The translations under genes were made by a program, and so were the position numbers. The notes under the pieces are model-generated. The model had not been told where the DNA came from. It was given only the letters and a program-made list of their open reading frames with translations, and searched no databases. DNA of 64,000 nucleotides, from contig JANQSS010000112.1 in assembly GCA_028279185.1 (NCBI GenBank), positions 62,001 through 126,000 of the forward strand, in the 5' to 3' direction. This DNA comes from Saprospiraceae bacterium. Its GTDB lineage: Bacteria; Bacteroidota; Bacteroidia; Chitinophagales; Saprospiraceae. Shown here piece after piece: positions 1-9,622 of this stretch (positions within the stretch are counted from its first letter, which is position 1; each line of letters starts with the position of its first letter).

Positions 1-3
1 GAT

Positions 4-906
4 TCAATGTTTAAGCAGTACTTTTGAAAAGGTGATTTCGTTATCCTTCACGACTCTTACCCAGTAGGAACTGGTAGGGAGTGCAGTTAAATCCTTTTCC
101 CAACGATGCCCGTTTGATGTATATTCGGAAAACAACTGTTTCCCGGTAAAATCACTTATTACGACTTGGGAATCATTCAAACCTTCCCCTTCTAGAAAAA
201 AAAGTCCACTAGTGGGATTGGGGTATACTTGTATTGAATTAACAGCTTCATCATCATTAATTCCAGTAGCGAATTCATTGAACTCTATATTCGCTACATA
301 AATATTACCTCCGCCAATTATGAGTCGATGAAGTTCACCCTCCACAGTTAGTAATTCGTCTTCATAACTCACATCAATATTATCGAATTCATGGTTAGCT
401 AATTCTTCAAAATTAGTATAAAAGACAGGCCCTATTTCCCAGTCCGTACCAAAGTTGATGCCTCCCCCTCCAAAATCTTTTACCTTAACTGATAGTCGAT
501 GTATCAAGTTATTTGAGTGCGCAAAATCGTACCAAAGAGTTGTTTGATTTAACTCAAAATACTTTGAATTAGTATCATCAAAAGCATCATCTTCCTTTAA
601 AGCAATACTGCCAAAAGCATATTCTGTAAACGAGCCCGAACCTGGATGATTGTAGTAATGCGCTCGAATTTTAAAACCATCTTGCCCATAAAAACCCTCG
701 ATACAAGGGTTTTCCAAGGTACTTACAATCGGTAATCCATTATCGCATTCGATAAAATAAGCCATATCGTCAATGTCATTGAATTCGACTGGTGTCTCAA
801 GGCATTCATAGTTAAGACTATAATGCATCTGCCCTGTACATAAGACAGTCAGTAATAGTCCGATTTGAAGAATGAAAATTTTCCCGAAAATATATTTACT
901 TTTCAT
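4..906 (-). CDS. Secreted protein with T9SS type A sorting domain
   Basis: 300-residue exported protein of unknown activity. The N-terminus is a signal peptide with a hydrophobic run ending near residue 25. The last ~75 residues form a T9SS type A sorting domain (VYPNPTSG start, then a FTGKQLF strand, ending SFSKVLLKH-like with a basic tail), so the product should cross the outer membrane by type IX secretion and be released or anchored after cleavage. The central ~190 residues are rich in Asp, Asn, Phe and Gly and match no domain I recognise. Its start overlaps the stop of the upstream lipoprotein gene by 4 nt, implying co-transcription and translational coupling. The sorting tail is clear; the function is unknown. 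Confidence 0.85.
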   Translation of the reverse strand: MKSKYIFGKIFILQIGLLLTVLCTGQMHYSLNYECLETPVEFNDIDDMAYFIECDNGLPIVSTLENPCIEGFYGQDGFKIRAHYYNHPGSGSFTEYAFGSIALKEDDAFDDTNSKYFELNQTTLWYDFAHSNNLIHRLSVKVKDFGGGGINFGTDWEIGPVFYTNFEELANHEFDNIDVSYEDELLTVEGELHRLIIGGGNIYVANIEFNEFATGINDDEAVNSIQVYPNPTSGLFFLEGEGLNDSQVVISDFTGKQLFSEYTSNGHRWEKDLTALPTSSYWVRVVKDNEITFSKVLLKH

Positions 907-1451
907 AAGCTGTGTCTATTTATTTTATTGAATGAAGCAGATATGGTACGCTCTACACCATTATCATCTGTTAATGTGCCATTGACGAAGCCCGAAATCG
1001 AATTGAAGTAAGAATTAGACCAGGCGTCATAGAATTGAGTGCTTTCCGTTATTTCAACCATACCTTCTATCTGAGTAGAAGTCCAGAGGACAACATATTG
1101 ATTGGTAAACTCTGAATATTCTAAAACTTGCACTTCTATCAACTCGTATTCCTCTAATTCTAATAGAATCGGGTTTGTATCCGAATGAAATTTTAAACTT
1201 ACCGAAATGTCTACATAAGGAAAGAAGGAAACCGTTGTGTTGATCTGGTCGCAATAAACCGAATCAAAGAGTACAGCAATAGTATCTATTCCAAAAATCT
1301 CAACTTCCATTGAACCCGGCTGTAGTTCGGTTGTCTCAACCGTAACTTCCCCTTCATCGGTAACAGTAATATCGAAGTTTTCCCCATTACAAGAAAGCAA
1401 CATCAGAAGCACCATAAGACCACAGGCAAAGTATAATATTTTATTAAGCAT
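903..1451 (-). CDS. Hypothetical lipoprotein
   Basis: 182 residues with a lipoprotein signal peptide: a hydrophobic stretch followed by a LLSCNG lipobox (Cys about residue 21). The mature part begins with an acidic, Thr/Glu-rich segment and then a beta-rich region. I recognise no family. It sits directly upstream of the T9SS-sorted protein with a 4-nt stop/start overlap, so the two are probably made together, perhaps as cell-surface partners. Nothing in the sequence gives a catalytic role. Confidence 0.75.
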   Translation of the reverse strand: MLNKILYFACGLMVLLMLLSCNGENFDITVTDEGEVTVETTELQPGSMEVEIFGIDTIAVLFDSVYCDQINTTVSFFPYVDISVSLKFHSDTNPILLELEEYELIEVQVLEYSEFTNQYVVLWTSTQIEGMVEITESTQFYDAWSNSYFNSISGFVNGTLTDDNGVERTISASFNKINRHSL

Positions 1452-2070
1452 AATTTAATTTTTGAAGAAGTTGCATATCCTTTAGGACGCAACCTCGGTG
1501 AATAAAAAATTATAGAGCCCTATACATTACTACCTATACTCCGAAAAAATAGATTTGTGACACTTGAAAGGGATTATTTTGGAAAAGGGAACAGCGCACG
1601 GTGTAACTGGGTAGTAGCTAATGAAGCAAACTGGCAGGCGAGTAGCACAAATGCCGCTTACGGATTTGTTGACAATGTCGAGAACAGAAACTAGTATTCT
1701 GAAAACGAAATAGGTCAAGTCCCTTCATAATCTAGCAGGACTATATGAATTTTTGTGTCATTTCAACTTCTAAAGCGTTATCCAATTACAAATCTGCTAT
1801 GTCATCGGCGGTCGAATTAAACGATATGAGAAAAGCTTCGTATGAAGCAATCAATATATTATGCATTTCTCACTCAATTTCGCCGGATCCCTGACATACG
1901 CGAGATACTTGCTTGCGGTTCTAATGTTGGTGCAATTCATGAGTATCCTGGTGGTGTTGAGATCAACGCCTCTAGCTAATACCCATGTAGAAAGCTGTAT
2001 TATCGGGAATTTCGGATACCTCGTGATCGCCTCGAGGTTTTATAAGAGTTTAGGGCATTTTGTTGTATAA
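1452..2070. other. Gene-poor 619-bp intergenic region
   Basis: No supportable gene. The plus strand holds an open stretch without a plausible start at about 1506-1694, whose translation is protein-like (Asn, Ala and Trp rich), then several stops. A further 45-codon open stretch begins at an ATG near 1837 in another frame. Two other short frames (1530-1718 minus, 1861-2070 plus) show no family resemblance. The region could be a decayed gene, but I cannot name its ancestor. Confidence 0.4.
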
Positions 2071-2757
2071 TCAGTATAGTTCCATTCGATTAATCATACT
2101 GTTGAATTGAACAATACTCTGCTCATCCTTGAATTCAAACAGATCACTAACAACATGTTTTATAGACGTATAATCATACTTTCCTTCATAAAGTCGATAG
2201 TTAAATAATGAATTTCGATAGATCCAGGAAAACTTCATTCCTTCACCATCTGGAACAAATTCTAATCTCTTTTTGTGAGATTCGTCGAAGAGGGCATATC
2301 CCCAAACACGATCTTCTTCTATGCGATCAATATAACCAAAGCGACCGTGCGCTAAATCATGTCCGAGAACTTCTGATTCTTTTAAAAAATCAAAAAAATG
2401 ACCTACATCATTGATTACGATATCACCTTCCTTTTGTGCAAAATAGGCGAGGTAAGTATAAAATGCGGTTAGTCGCTTGAACCGCATCTTTTTTATAAAT
2501 GGGAGCAAGGAGTTTTCATCATCGGTTTGTGCTGCATCGATAATTAATTGATAGTAGGATAATGTGGCTGAATCGAGAATATGGGTTAGGCAATTGACGT
2601 CTACTGACGAATAACAGGCATTGTATTGTTCAAAACATTCTTCACTTCTATCCGACAATTTTTGTTCAATAGATGCGCATCCTGCCAATACAAAAATTGT
2701 CCATATGCTAATTATAACGTGAATAAAAAGCACATTTATTCTGTTTTTGTTTACCAT
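2071..2757 (-). CDS. Hypothetical lipoprotein
   Basis: 228 residues. The signal peptide ends in a VLAGCAS lipobox (Cys about residue 27), so the product is probably tethered to a membrane. The mature part is mostly helical at first (Cys-containing segment with EQYNACYSS), then a mixed alpha/beta region ending in a helical tail. No family is recognised. The start lies 6 nt past the stop of the DUF1801 gene at 2764-3123, so the two are likely one transcript. It converges on the gene-poor gap at 1452-2070. Confidence 0.7.
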   Translation of the reverse strand: MVNKNRINVLFIHVIISIWTIFVLAGCASIEQKLSDRSEECFEQYNACYSSVDVNCLTHILDSATLSYYQLIIDAAQTDDENSLLPFIKKMRFKRLTAFYTYLAYFAQKEGDIVINDVGHFFDFLKESEVLGHDLAHGRFGYIDRIEEDRVWGYALFDESHKKRLEFVPDGEGMKFSWIYRNSLFNYRLYEGKYDYTSIKHVVSDLFEFKDEQSIVQFNSMINRMELY

Positions 2758-2763
2758 AGTATT

Positions 2764-3123
2764 TTATTCATTCAGCTCATAATATAAAACCATTGCTTGA
2801 AGAATCTCGTTCATCTTTTTAATTTGAATATCCTTCTCAGGATTCACATAATATTTTTTTATCTGTTTTAATCCTTCACTCTCTAGATCGGGATGTTCAA
2901 TTTCACAACCCTTTACAACACCAAGATAAGGCCACTTTCGTTTTTTATCGATCCAAAGATAACAACACATGACACCCTTCAATTCAAAACACGGCGTGTT
3001 GTATTTCCAGGTCTCGGACATATCATGGTGACATAAGAGGATAATATTTCTCAGTGCCAGCAGACAGCTGCGGATGCTCTCTTCTTTGCTAAAGTAGTAA
3101 TCGTCAATAGCCCTAAGTTTCAT
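2764..3123 (-). CDS. DUF1801 (YdhG-like) domain protein
   Basis: About 119 residues. The sequence fits the DUF1801/YdhG fold: an N-terminal helix, a WKYNTPCFELKG core strand, the CCYLWIDKKRKWPYLGVV segment, then a helix ending with a C-terminal helix. Such proteins are small, soluble and of uncertain function (iron-chaperone-frataxin-like fold). The frame can be read back to 3174, but that extension runs through a strong terminator hairpin at 3156-3191. The ATG at 3123, which gives the normal family N-terminus, is therefore preferred. The gene leads a two-gene unit with the lipoprotein at 2071-2757. Confidence 0.75.
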   Translation of the reverse strand: MKLRAIDDYYFSKEESIRSCLLALRNIILLCHHDMSETWKYNTPCFELKGVMCCYLWIDKKRKWPYLGVVKGCEIEHPDLESEGLKQIKKYYVNPEKDIQIKKMNEILQAMVLYYELNE

Positions 3124-3155
3124 GCACGTACTGAATATTCCACTTGAAAATAGAC

Positions 3156-3191
3156 AAAAAAAGACCATCCGCATGACGGATGGTCTTTTTT
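3156..3191 (-). terminator. Rho-independent terminator after the S9 peptidase
   Basis: Perfect inverted repeat with arms AGACCATCCG / CGGATGGTCT around a 5-nt CATGA loop, flanked by A and T tracts on both sides. It lies 17 nt past the stop of the S9 peptidase gene on the minus strand. The symmetric flanks mean it could work in both directions. It also rules out the long start of the downstream DUF1801 gene. Confidence 0.9.
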
Positions 3192-3208
3192 ACAAAAACA
3201 AAATATTC

Positions 3209-5890
3209 CTATTTTATTTCATTAATTTGATTCGTCACTTCGGCACCTCCCATTTCCGGAACAATGGCAACATGCTTAGGAACAAGATTTCGTTCTGTAT
3301 CTATATAGAACGTTTGAGATCCGGCACCGCCATCAGCAGGTTTGATTTCGACTTTGTACGTTGAAAATGTCCCCGCCGGAACCGTAACATCTTCCTGACC
3401 TGCAACAACCATATTGTAATAAATTACCTTGTTCAACTGCATATTATACATTCTAAGTGTAGACGTAAATCCAGGTTCAAGATTCAAAGAAGCAAGATAC
3501 AGTCCTAATGCACTTCCATCAGGACAAACAGGCGCTTCTAACTTAGTGTTTATTGGGTTTTCCGTGCCATTCATTGTAAGGCTACCGGTAATTTGTGTAT
3601 CCGAATAATCTAAAGCCGCAGAAGCAGGACCTTGAGAAAACTCAGACCTTACAGGCATGAGTGTTTCTTTGTCCATAACGGTCAATGACGAAATTTCACC
3701 CATTGGTGTCGAGGCAACTTCGGTTATTTCCCAATTGCCATTACTTTCCTTTACCACTCGTGTCATTGTCATTGGTATATTTTGGTCGCCCATTTTTATA
3801 TTCATACCCATAGTATACTCCCCCACGGCAACTTTTCCATTTGACTTGGGAAGATCACCCACTAAATCTTCGCTGCTTAACGCTTCAGGTAGTTCTACTG
3901 TATTGATGTCGACGGTAATTTCATCCAGACGTTCGGCAACCTCGTCCGTCATCTCTTTTTGATAACGACCACCAATATGCTTAGACAAGAATTTTTCCGT
4001 AGAGGCAATAAAGGCCATTTGATTAACTGGTCGTTGGAAACCATGTCCTTCATCAGGTGCTACTATGTATTCTACAGGTAGTTTTAGTTCGCGCATAGCC
4101 ACAACAATCTGATCAGATTCAGCCTGCTTAACACGCGGATCATTAGCTCCCTGAACGACGAGCAATGGCACTTTTATTTTATCCGCCGAATTCAACGGTG
4201 ATCGTTCGTAAAACCACTCTGCCCCTTCTTCCGTATCCGGGTCAGCCATTCGCGCATACATTACTTTTCTAAATGATTCCCAATAAGGAGGAATTGATTC
4301 GAGCAATGTCTTCAAATTGGAAGGCCCTACAATCGACACACCACAGGCATATTCATCAGGAGTAAACGTGACACCTGCGAGTGTTGCGTAGCCACCATAC
4401 GATCCGCCCATGATACCAACTTTGCCCTCCTCGGCGATTCCTTTTTCGACAAGGTAACGTGCCCCGGCCGTAACATCATCTTGCATTTTCTTTCCCCATT
4501 CACCGTCACCTGCGTTCAAAAATGCTTTTCCGTATCCTGTTGAACCTCTAAAGTTCATGGATAATACCGCATAACCACGATTGGCCAAAAATTGAGCGTA
4601 CGGATTATATCCCCAAAAATCTCGTGCCCAAGGCCCTCCGTGCACTAAAAGTACTGCAGGCAAGTTTTTTGGTTCTTTTCCCTTAGGCAATGTTAAATAC
4701 GCAGGAATCTCCAACCCATCAAATGATTTGTAGGTAACCGGCGTCATATTACTCATGGCATCAACTGGAATATCCGGTCGGGGTCGATATTGAAAAGTCG
4801 TTATCTTGCTATCGCGGTCAAATAAATAACTAGTTCCAGGATCAACATCACTTGAAACGCTAATTAAATATTTTCGCTCATCGTCTGTGCTGGAAGAAAA
4901 ATTTATTTGCGCATCCCCAAATCGTTCTTTTAAAAGATTATAATCTTTCTCCAGTTCCTGGTCTTTAAAATAAATTCGTGGTTTCGCGCCCACGTAAACT
5001 GTCGCCTGGATTTCATGTGTGTTGCTTGAAACAACCATGCCTCCAAAATCAACCTCATTTTCCGGATCGCTTTCTACAAATTCTGTTTCGCCTGAAACAG
5101 GGTCTATGAGCATTAGTTGCGTTAAATCCAAGTCGCCTTTATTCGTCGTCAAATAAGCCTTCTTATTGTCCTTGTGAAATCCATTAATTCCACAGGATTC
5201 GGAAACACTACATGAATAAATTGTTTTAAATCCATCATCCGTAATATTCAAAATTTCCGTAGAACCATCTTCCGCAATTTTGGTCGCCATACGCAATTGA
5301 TCATCATGATCAAATGTCCAACCTTGTATTTTATCGTTATTTTCTGCGATTAATTTTCGCTCTCCAGTTGAGAGACTGACCTCATACAAATCATGATATT
5401 GTGGATCTCTGTCATTCAATCCAACATAGATCACATCAGGTCTCGAACGCGGTACTCGGAAAATAATAGCACGAACGTCTTTGAAGTCGGTGATGTTCCT
5501 GGCTTCCGGTACACCTGTTTCGGCATTTGGGCTTTCATCAGGATTTACAGCATATACCTGAAAATTTTCGTCTCCACCTTTGTCCTGGGTGTACAAAATA
5601 AATCTTCCATCACGGCTCCAAAAGTAACCGCTAATTGGACGGTCCATGTCTGCCGTCATAGGCTTTGCAGCATCAAAGGGTTCGTTCGTTTCTTTCACCC
5701 ATATATTTCGTGTGCCTTTGTACGGCTTAAGAAAGCTCATGTACTTTCCATCAGGAGAGAGCTGTCCCCCTGCAATGACCGGATCACCAAAAAAGACCTG
5801 CCGGTCGATCAATTCCGGTTGTTGCGCGCTAGCCACTAAACTGACACCACAAAAGAGGATGAGTATCATACATTTCAAGATTGAGTTCAT
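3209..5890 (-). CDS. Secreted S9 family peptidase (prolyl oligopeptidase/DPP-like) with C-terminal extension
   Basis: 893 residues from the ATG at 5890; this start begins a good signal peptide (hydrophobic core, cleavage after SAQ). An N-terminal beta-propeller (roughly 30-390) precedes an alpha/beta hydrolase domain (roughly 410-665). The nucleophile elbow GGSYGG has Ser near 495, the acid sits in GANDPR and the His in DEGHGF, as in S9 serine peptidases that cleave short peptides. After the hydrolase domain comes a ~230-residue beta-rich extension that S9 enzymes normally lack. It ends in a YKVEIKPADGG...FYIDTERNLVPKH pattern reminiscent of DUF3108. Likely periplasmic. A TACATTTG box at 5917-5924 supports transcription starting just upstream, which excludes the longer frame to 6103. 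Confidence 0.9.
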   Translation of the reverse strand: MNSILKCMILILFCGVSLVASAQQPELIDRQVFFGDPVIAGGQLSPDGKYMSFLKPYKGTRNIWVKETNEPFDAAKPMTADMDRPISGYFWSRDGRFILYTQDKGGDENFQVYAVNPDESPNAETGVPEARNITDFKDVRAIIFRVPRSRPDVIYVGLNDRDPQYHDLYEVSLSTGERKLIAENNDKIQGWTFDHDDQLRMATKIAEDGSTEILNITDDGFKTIYSCSVSESCGINGFHKDNKKAYLTTNKGDLDLTQLMLIDPVSGETEFVESDPENEVDFGGMVVSSNTHEIQATVYVGAKPRIYFKDQELEKDYNLLKERFGDAQINFSSSTDDERKYLISVSSDVDPGTSYLFDRDSKITTFQYRPRPDIPVDAMSNMTPVTYKSFDGLEIPAYLTLPKGKEPKNLPAVLLVHGGPWARDFWGYNPYAQFLANRGYAVLSMNFRGSTGYGKAFLNAGDGEWGKKMQDDVTAGARYLVEKGIAEEGKVGIMGGSYGGYATLAGVTFTPDEYACGVSIVGPSNLKTLLESIPPYWESFRKVMYARMADPDTEEGAEWFYERSPLNSADKIKVPLLVVQGANDPRVKQAESDQIVVAMRELKLPVEYIVAPDEGHGFQRPVNQMAFIASTEKFLSKHIGGRYQKEMTDEVAERLDEITVDINTVELPEALSSEDLVGDLPKSNGKVAVGEYTMGMNIKMGDQNIPMTMTRVVKESNGNWEITEVASTPMGEISSLTVMDKETLMPVRSEFSQGPASAALDYSDTQITGSLTMNGTENPINTKLEAPVCPDGSALGLYLASLNLEPGFTSTLRMYNMQLNKVIYYNMVVAGQEDVTVPAGTFSTYKVEIKPADGGAGSQTFYIDTERNLVPKHVAIVPEMGGAEVTNQINEIK

Positions 5891-5916
5891 TGTAGAATAT
5901 AAATTTTGATTGGCCA

Positions 5917-5924
5917 CAAATGTA
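5917..5924 (-). promoter_or_regulatory. Bacteroidota -7 box of the S9 peptidase gene
   Basis: Minus-strand TACATTTG matches TAnnTTTG exactly, 26 nt before the ATG at 5890. No convincing TTG/TTTG -33 element is found 19-23 nt upstream. Confidence 0.55.
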
Positions 5925-6080
5925 AAGTTACGCCGACAGAACCAGGCATTAATTCTACCAAAACCATCTAAAAATCGGTTGATATCAGCAGGTTCAGACT
6001 CAGAGGAGAATTTCAGTTTGTTCCAGGCCTGCCCTGTGTTCAACATCGTATCTTGCCTCATCATACGCGTAGATGAATTG

Positions 6081-9000
6081 ATGGAGGAATTGCAATTTGA
6101 CAAGGAGTATACTCAGCTCAATGAGGAACAGCGACAGGCGGTTGACCACATCTATGGTCCTGTGATGGTGGTGGCAGGTCCAGGGACTGGCAAAACCCAA
6201 ATACTTGCCATGCGAATTGGGCAAATTCTGCGGCAGACAGACGCAGATGCAAGTAATATTCTTTGCCTTACTTATACGGAAGCTGGTACGGTGGCCATGA
6301 GAAGAAGGCTTATTAAGCTGATAGGCCCAACTGCCTACAATGTGAACATTTACACATTTCACAGCTTTTGCAACCAGGTGATTCAATCTTATTCCAACCT
6401 ATTCGGTGATCATCATGATTTGCGTCCAGTTGATGATTTGGAGCGACTTGATCTATTTATAAAACTGATAGATGAATGGCCCAATAATCATCCACTTAAA
6501 AAACTGAAAGGTGACGCCTATTATTATCGGACTGGTTTGCAGGATTTATTTAATACGATGAAATCCGAGGGTTGGTCCAGCGAATATGTCTTGGCCCGAA
6601 TTGACCAATATATTAGAGAAATGCCCGATAAAAAAGGTATGATTTACAAGCGTGGACAAAATGAAGGTCAGCCCACACTCAAAGGTCAACAAAAACTGAA
6701 AAGCCTGGAAAGACTTCGTGCGGCAGCCAATGGTTTTGGCACATTCAATGAACATTTATTGGATGCCGGTCGGTATGACTATGCCGATATGATTTTGTGG
6801 GTCATAGATCAAATGAATCAAAACGAAGACTTACTTTTTGATTTGCGCGAACAATTTCAATTCATACTTGTCGATGAATATCAGGATACGAACGGGGCAC
6901 AAAATAAAATTCTCTTTCAACTTTGCGGGGATCCTGATGACCAGCCTAATGTATTTGTTGTCGGTGACGATGACCAAGCCATATACCGTTTTCAAGGAGC
7001 TAATTTGAATAATATTATTGAGTTCGAAACCCGATTCGGGAATTATCTAAGAACCATAGTACTAAAGGAAAATTATCGTTCATCAACTCGAATTCTCAAC
7101 ACAGCTCATTCAATAATTGTCAATAACAAAGAGCGCCTTTCTACTTTAAATGATAGTCTTGACAAAAAATTAGTTGCTGGAGGAGTCGAAAATTCTAGAT
7201 ACTCAACAGGTGTTTATATTGGAAATTTTGAATCCGAAACAGAAGAATTATTAGCTGTCCAAAAATATGTCGAAAGTTTAATACTGCAAGATGTTGACCC
7301 ACGCGAAATAGCTATATTGTATCGAACCCGAGCACACGTGGCTCCGCTCATTAAATATTTTTCTACTGAACTAATACCTCACTCCGTCAGTGAAAAAAAG
7401 AATGTATTGGTTGACCCTTTTGTTGAGAAATTGATTTTTATATTACGCTATCTACAGGCTGAAATTGAGGCACCGTTGGAAGGCGACTTGTCTCTTTTTA
7501 CAATACTACATTACCCTTGGTTTAATATTGCGCCTATTGACATTTCAAAATTGGCTCTTGCCCTACAGTCCTGTGAAAACAAAAATTGGCGAGTTCAACT
7601 CAATAACGCTGAATGGCTGGCCCAACTACAATTAAAAAGTCTAGCGGAGGTTGAAAGCTGTATAAAACTCATAGAAGAGTGGATTGCCACTGGAATTAAC
7701 GATACCATTCAAGTATTATTTGAACACATACTTTATTCTCTACCTATATTTAATTACATTGAATCGAGTGGTCAAACGTATAACTACTTGCGACTTGCCA
7801 ATACTTTTTTTAATTACATCAAAGATCAGTCCGACAAATACGAAAGCTTACACCTGGATGACTTCCTTGTTACGTTGGATAAGATGATCAATTACGAAAT
7901 AAAAATACCATTAGAAAAAATCGATAGAACCGGAGATGGCATTCAATTACTTACGGCTCACGGTTCCAAGGGTCTTGAGTTTGATCACGTTATCATAATT
8001 GGTGCCAATAGTCGAAAATGGGAGGACAGCAAGCCACCCCCACCTGCATTTTCCTATCCGGACACCCTCATTCGATCAAATGAAGAAAACAAAGTTGAAG
8101 ACAATCGTAGACTTTTTTATGTTGGTATTACACGAGCAAGAAAAGAAGTGCTTATCACGATGAGTAAAGAAATGCTAGATGGAAAAGCCGCCGCACCGTC
8201 CAGATTCGTAATTGAATCCGAAACTAGTGGAGACACACAGCCGTGGACGCATGCATCCACTAGCGCTGATAGACATCGGTTTTTGTATAGTCAGTTTGCT
8301 CCAATAAAATATGAGGACAAGGCTATACCCGCGCAGGTGGATGACGTAATTCAAAATCTCATATTGAATATATCAGGTGTAAATAAGTATTTAAATTGTC
8401 CAGTTACGTATTACTATGAGAACATTTTACGTTCTCCACTCGCTAGAACTCCAGCCATGGGATATGGCAATGCTGTCCATGAGGCTATCGAACGAACCTT
8501 CCGACATGAGGATAATAAACCTGGATCGTTTCCGGACCTGACGACGCTGTTATTCTTTTTTAAAAAAGGGATGGAACGGTTTCATGCTCACTTTAATTCA
8601 AAGGAATACAAACGGTACATGGCCAATGGGAAAATACGTCTGGCAGCCTACTATGATTATCATTTGGTCCACTGGAAGTCTCTGGATAAATCACGCTTGG
8701 AGTACAAAGTGAGCAATGTGCACATTGACGGAATTCCTGTATCCGGAATTTTTGATCGCGTCGATATACTCAATGATCGTATGGTAGTCGTAGATTACAA
8801 AACGGGGAACCCTAAAACTGGAAAAGCCAAGACGAAGCCTCCCGTAAATGATCAAAGCGAATTGCAAGTTCAATATTCAAATAGTAAAGATCCGGAAATT
8901 CGTTCTAAGCTCAGATTAAAACTACACGGCGGGGACTATTGGCGTCAAGCCGTGTTTTATAAACTGCTAGCCGCTGCAGACAATGCCTTATCTCATCCTT

Positions 9001-9197
9001 TCGACAAAGCTTACATTTCTTTCGTCGAAGCCGATGAAAATAAAAATTACGAACATGAGGTATCCATCACTTCTAGCGATGAGAAAACAGTTCTCCAGCA
9101 GTTAAAATTTGTACATGAAAAAGTAAAAAATAAAGACTTCTCAAACGGGTGCGGTCGAACCAACTGTCGCTGGTGTCAATTACTCATTCAAAATTAA
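6081..9197 (+). CDS. UvrD/Rep-family helicase fused to PD-(D/E)XK Fe-S nuclease
   Basis: 1038 residues from the ATG at 6081; the frame extends further upstream, but into the divergent promoter region. SF1A helicase motifs are all present: Walker A GPGTGKT (33-39), VDEYQDT (about 264), VGDDDQAIYRFQGA, ENYRSS, AHGSKGLEFDHV and RRLFYVGITRARKE (about 676). The C-terminal third is an AddB/RecB-type nuclease: GIFDRVD, VVDYKTG (about 905) and a QAVFY motif. One Cys (YLNCPVTYYYE) plus CGRTNCRWC at the extreme C-terminus are arranged as in nucleases with a 4Fe-4S cluster. It probably acts on DNA ends in recombination or repair, alone or with a partner. It is shorter than AddA and combines the AddA motor with an AddB-like nuclease end. 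No partner gene is adjacent. Confidence 0.9.
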   Translation: MEELQFDKEYTQLNEEQRQAVDHIYGPVMVVAGPGTGKTQILAMRIGQILRQTDADASNILCLTYTEAGTVAMRRRLIKLIGPTAYNVNIYTFHSFCNQVIQSYSNLFGDHHDLRPVDDLERLDLFIKLIDEWPNNHPLKKLKGDAYYYRTGLQDLFNTMKSEGWSSEYVLARIDQYIREMPDKKGMIYKRGQNEGQPTLKGQQKLKSLERLRAAANGFGTFNEHLLDAGRYDYADMILWVIDQMNQNEDLLFDLREQFQFILVDEYQDTNGAQNKILFQLCGDPDDQPNVFVVGDDDQAIYRFQGANLNNIIEFETRFGNYLRTIVLKENYRSSTRILNTAHSIIVNNKERLSTLNDSLDKKLVAGGVENSRYSTGVYIGNFESETEELLAVQKYVESLILQDVDPREIAILYRTRAHVAPLIKYFSTELIPHSVSEKKNVLVDPFVEKLIFILRYLQAEIEAPLEGDLSLFTILHYPWFNIAPIDISKLALALQSCENKNWRVQLNNAEWLAQLQLKSLAEVESCIKLIEEWIATGINDTIQVLFEHILYSLPIFNYIESSGQTYNYLRLANTFFNYIKDQSDKYESLHLDDFLVTLDKMINYEIKIPLEKIDRTGDGIQLLTAHGSKGLEFDHVIIIGANSRKWEDSKPPPPAFSYPDTLIRSNEENKVEDNRRLFYVGITRARKEVLITMSKEMLDGKAAAPSRFVIESETSGDTQPWTHASTSADRHRFLYSQFAPIKYEDKAIPAQVDDVIQNLILNISGVNKYLNCPVTYYYENILRSPLARTPAMGYGNAVHEAIERTFRHEDNKPGSFPDLTTLLFFFKKGMERFHAHFNSKEYKRYMANGKIRLAAYYDYHLVHWKSLDKSRLEYKVSNVHIDGIPVSGIFDRVDILNDRMVVVDYKTGNPKTGKAKTKPPVNDQSELQVQYSNSKDPEIRSKLRLKLHGGDYWRQAVFYKLLAAADNALSHPFDKAYISFVEADENKNYEHEVSITSSDEKTVLQQLKFVHEKVKNKDFSNGCGRTNCRWCQLLIQN

Positions 9198-9206
9198 ATC
9201 AGCGTT

Positions 9207-9443
9207 CTATTCATTATTATCCACGTTAGCTTCTAATTCTCGATCATCTATATCTTCCAATATCGTTTTCGCCCGATCCTGATCAGCTTCCAGAACAAAT
9301 ATTTCGTAATAACCAAGAAAAACGTAGGCCGAATCCTTTTTACTTATAAATTGTGTGTCGATATTTTCTGCATGAAGTGCAGCCAACACGACATTCGCCT
9401 CGATCAATCCTGTTAGCTTTGCAATTCTTGTCCATTCGCTCAT
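9207..9443 (-). CDS. DUF2007 domain protein
   Basis: 78 residues resembling DUF2007 (putative signal-transducing protein): an N-terminal LTGLIEANVVLAALHAENID helix-strand, a hydrophobic strand YEIFVLEADQDRAKTILED and an acidic tail. The fold resembles a small ferredoxin-like domain, soluble in the cytoplasm. Specific function is unknown. It converges on the helicase gene, with 9 nt between the stops. No promoter is clear upstream (9444-9622 is otherwise empty). Confidence 0.8.
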   Translation of the reverse strand: MSEWTRIAKLTGLIEANVVLAALHAENIDTQFISKKDSAYVFLGYYEIFVLEADQDRAKTILEDIDDRELEANVDNNE

Positions 9444-9622
9444 GAGCTTCTGATTTAAAAATAAAACAAATCATTTTTCATTTCTGTATTGATATCAAAA
9501 GATATTTAATCCAGTTGTTTAATGTAATTCCATGTGCAATTGTTCACAACGAAACTTCATATGTTACGCCGTTCTCTAAAAGTATGGAGAATAAATAATG
9601 ACAGGATAAGAAGCTTGTGATT

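Noticed and set aside
1469-1495. Imperfect hairpin GTTGC...GCAAC upstream of the first lipoprotein gene
   Set aside because: Stem too short and interrupted to call a terminator or attenuator.
1861-2070. Plus-strand open frame of 69 codons with a hydrophobic stretch
   Set aside because: No family resemblance, no promoter, in a gap with competing frames; kept only as part of the possible decayed region.
3124-3174. Longer start of the DUF1801 gene
   Set aside because: The extra codons run through the S9 peptidase terminator hairpin.
5891-6103. Longer N-terminus for the S9 peptidase
   Set aside because: It would place the signal peptide inside the protein and lies upstream of the TACATTTG box.
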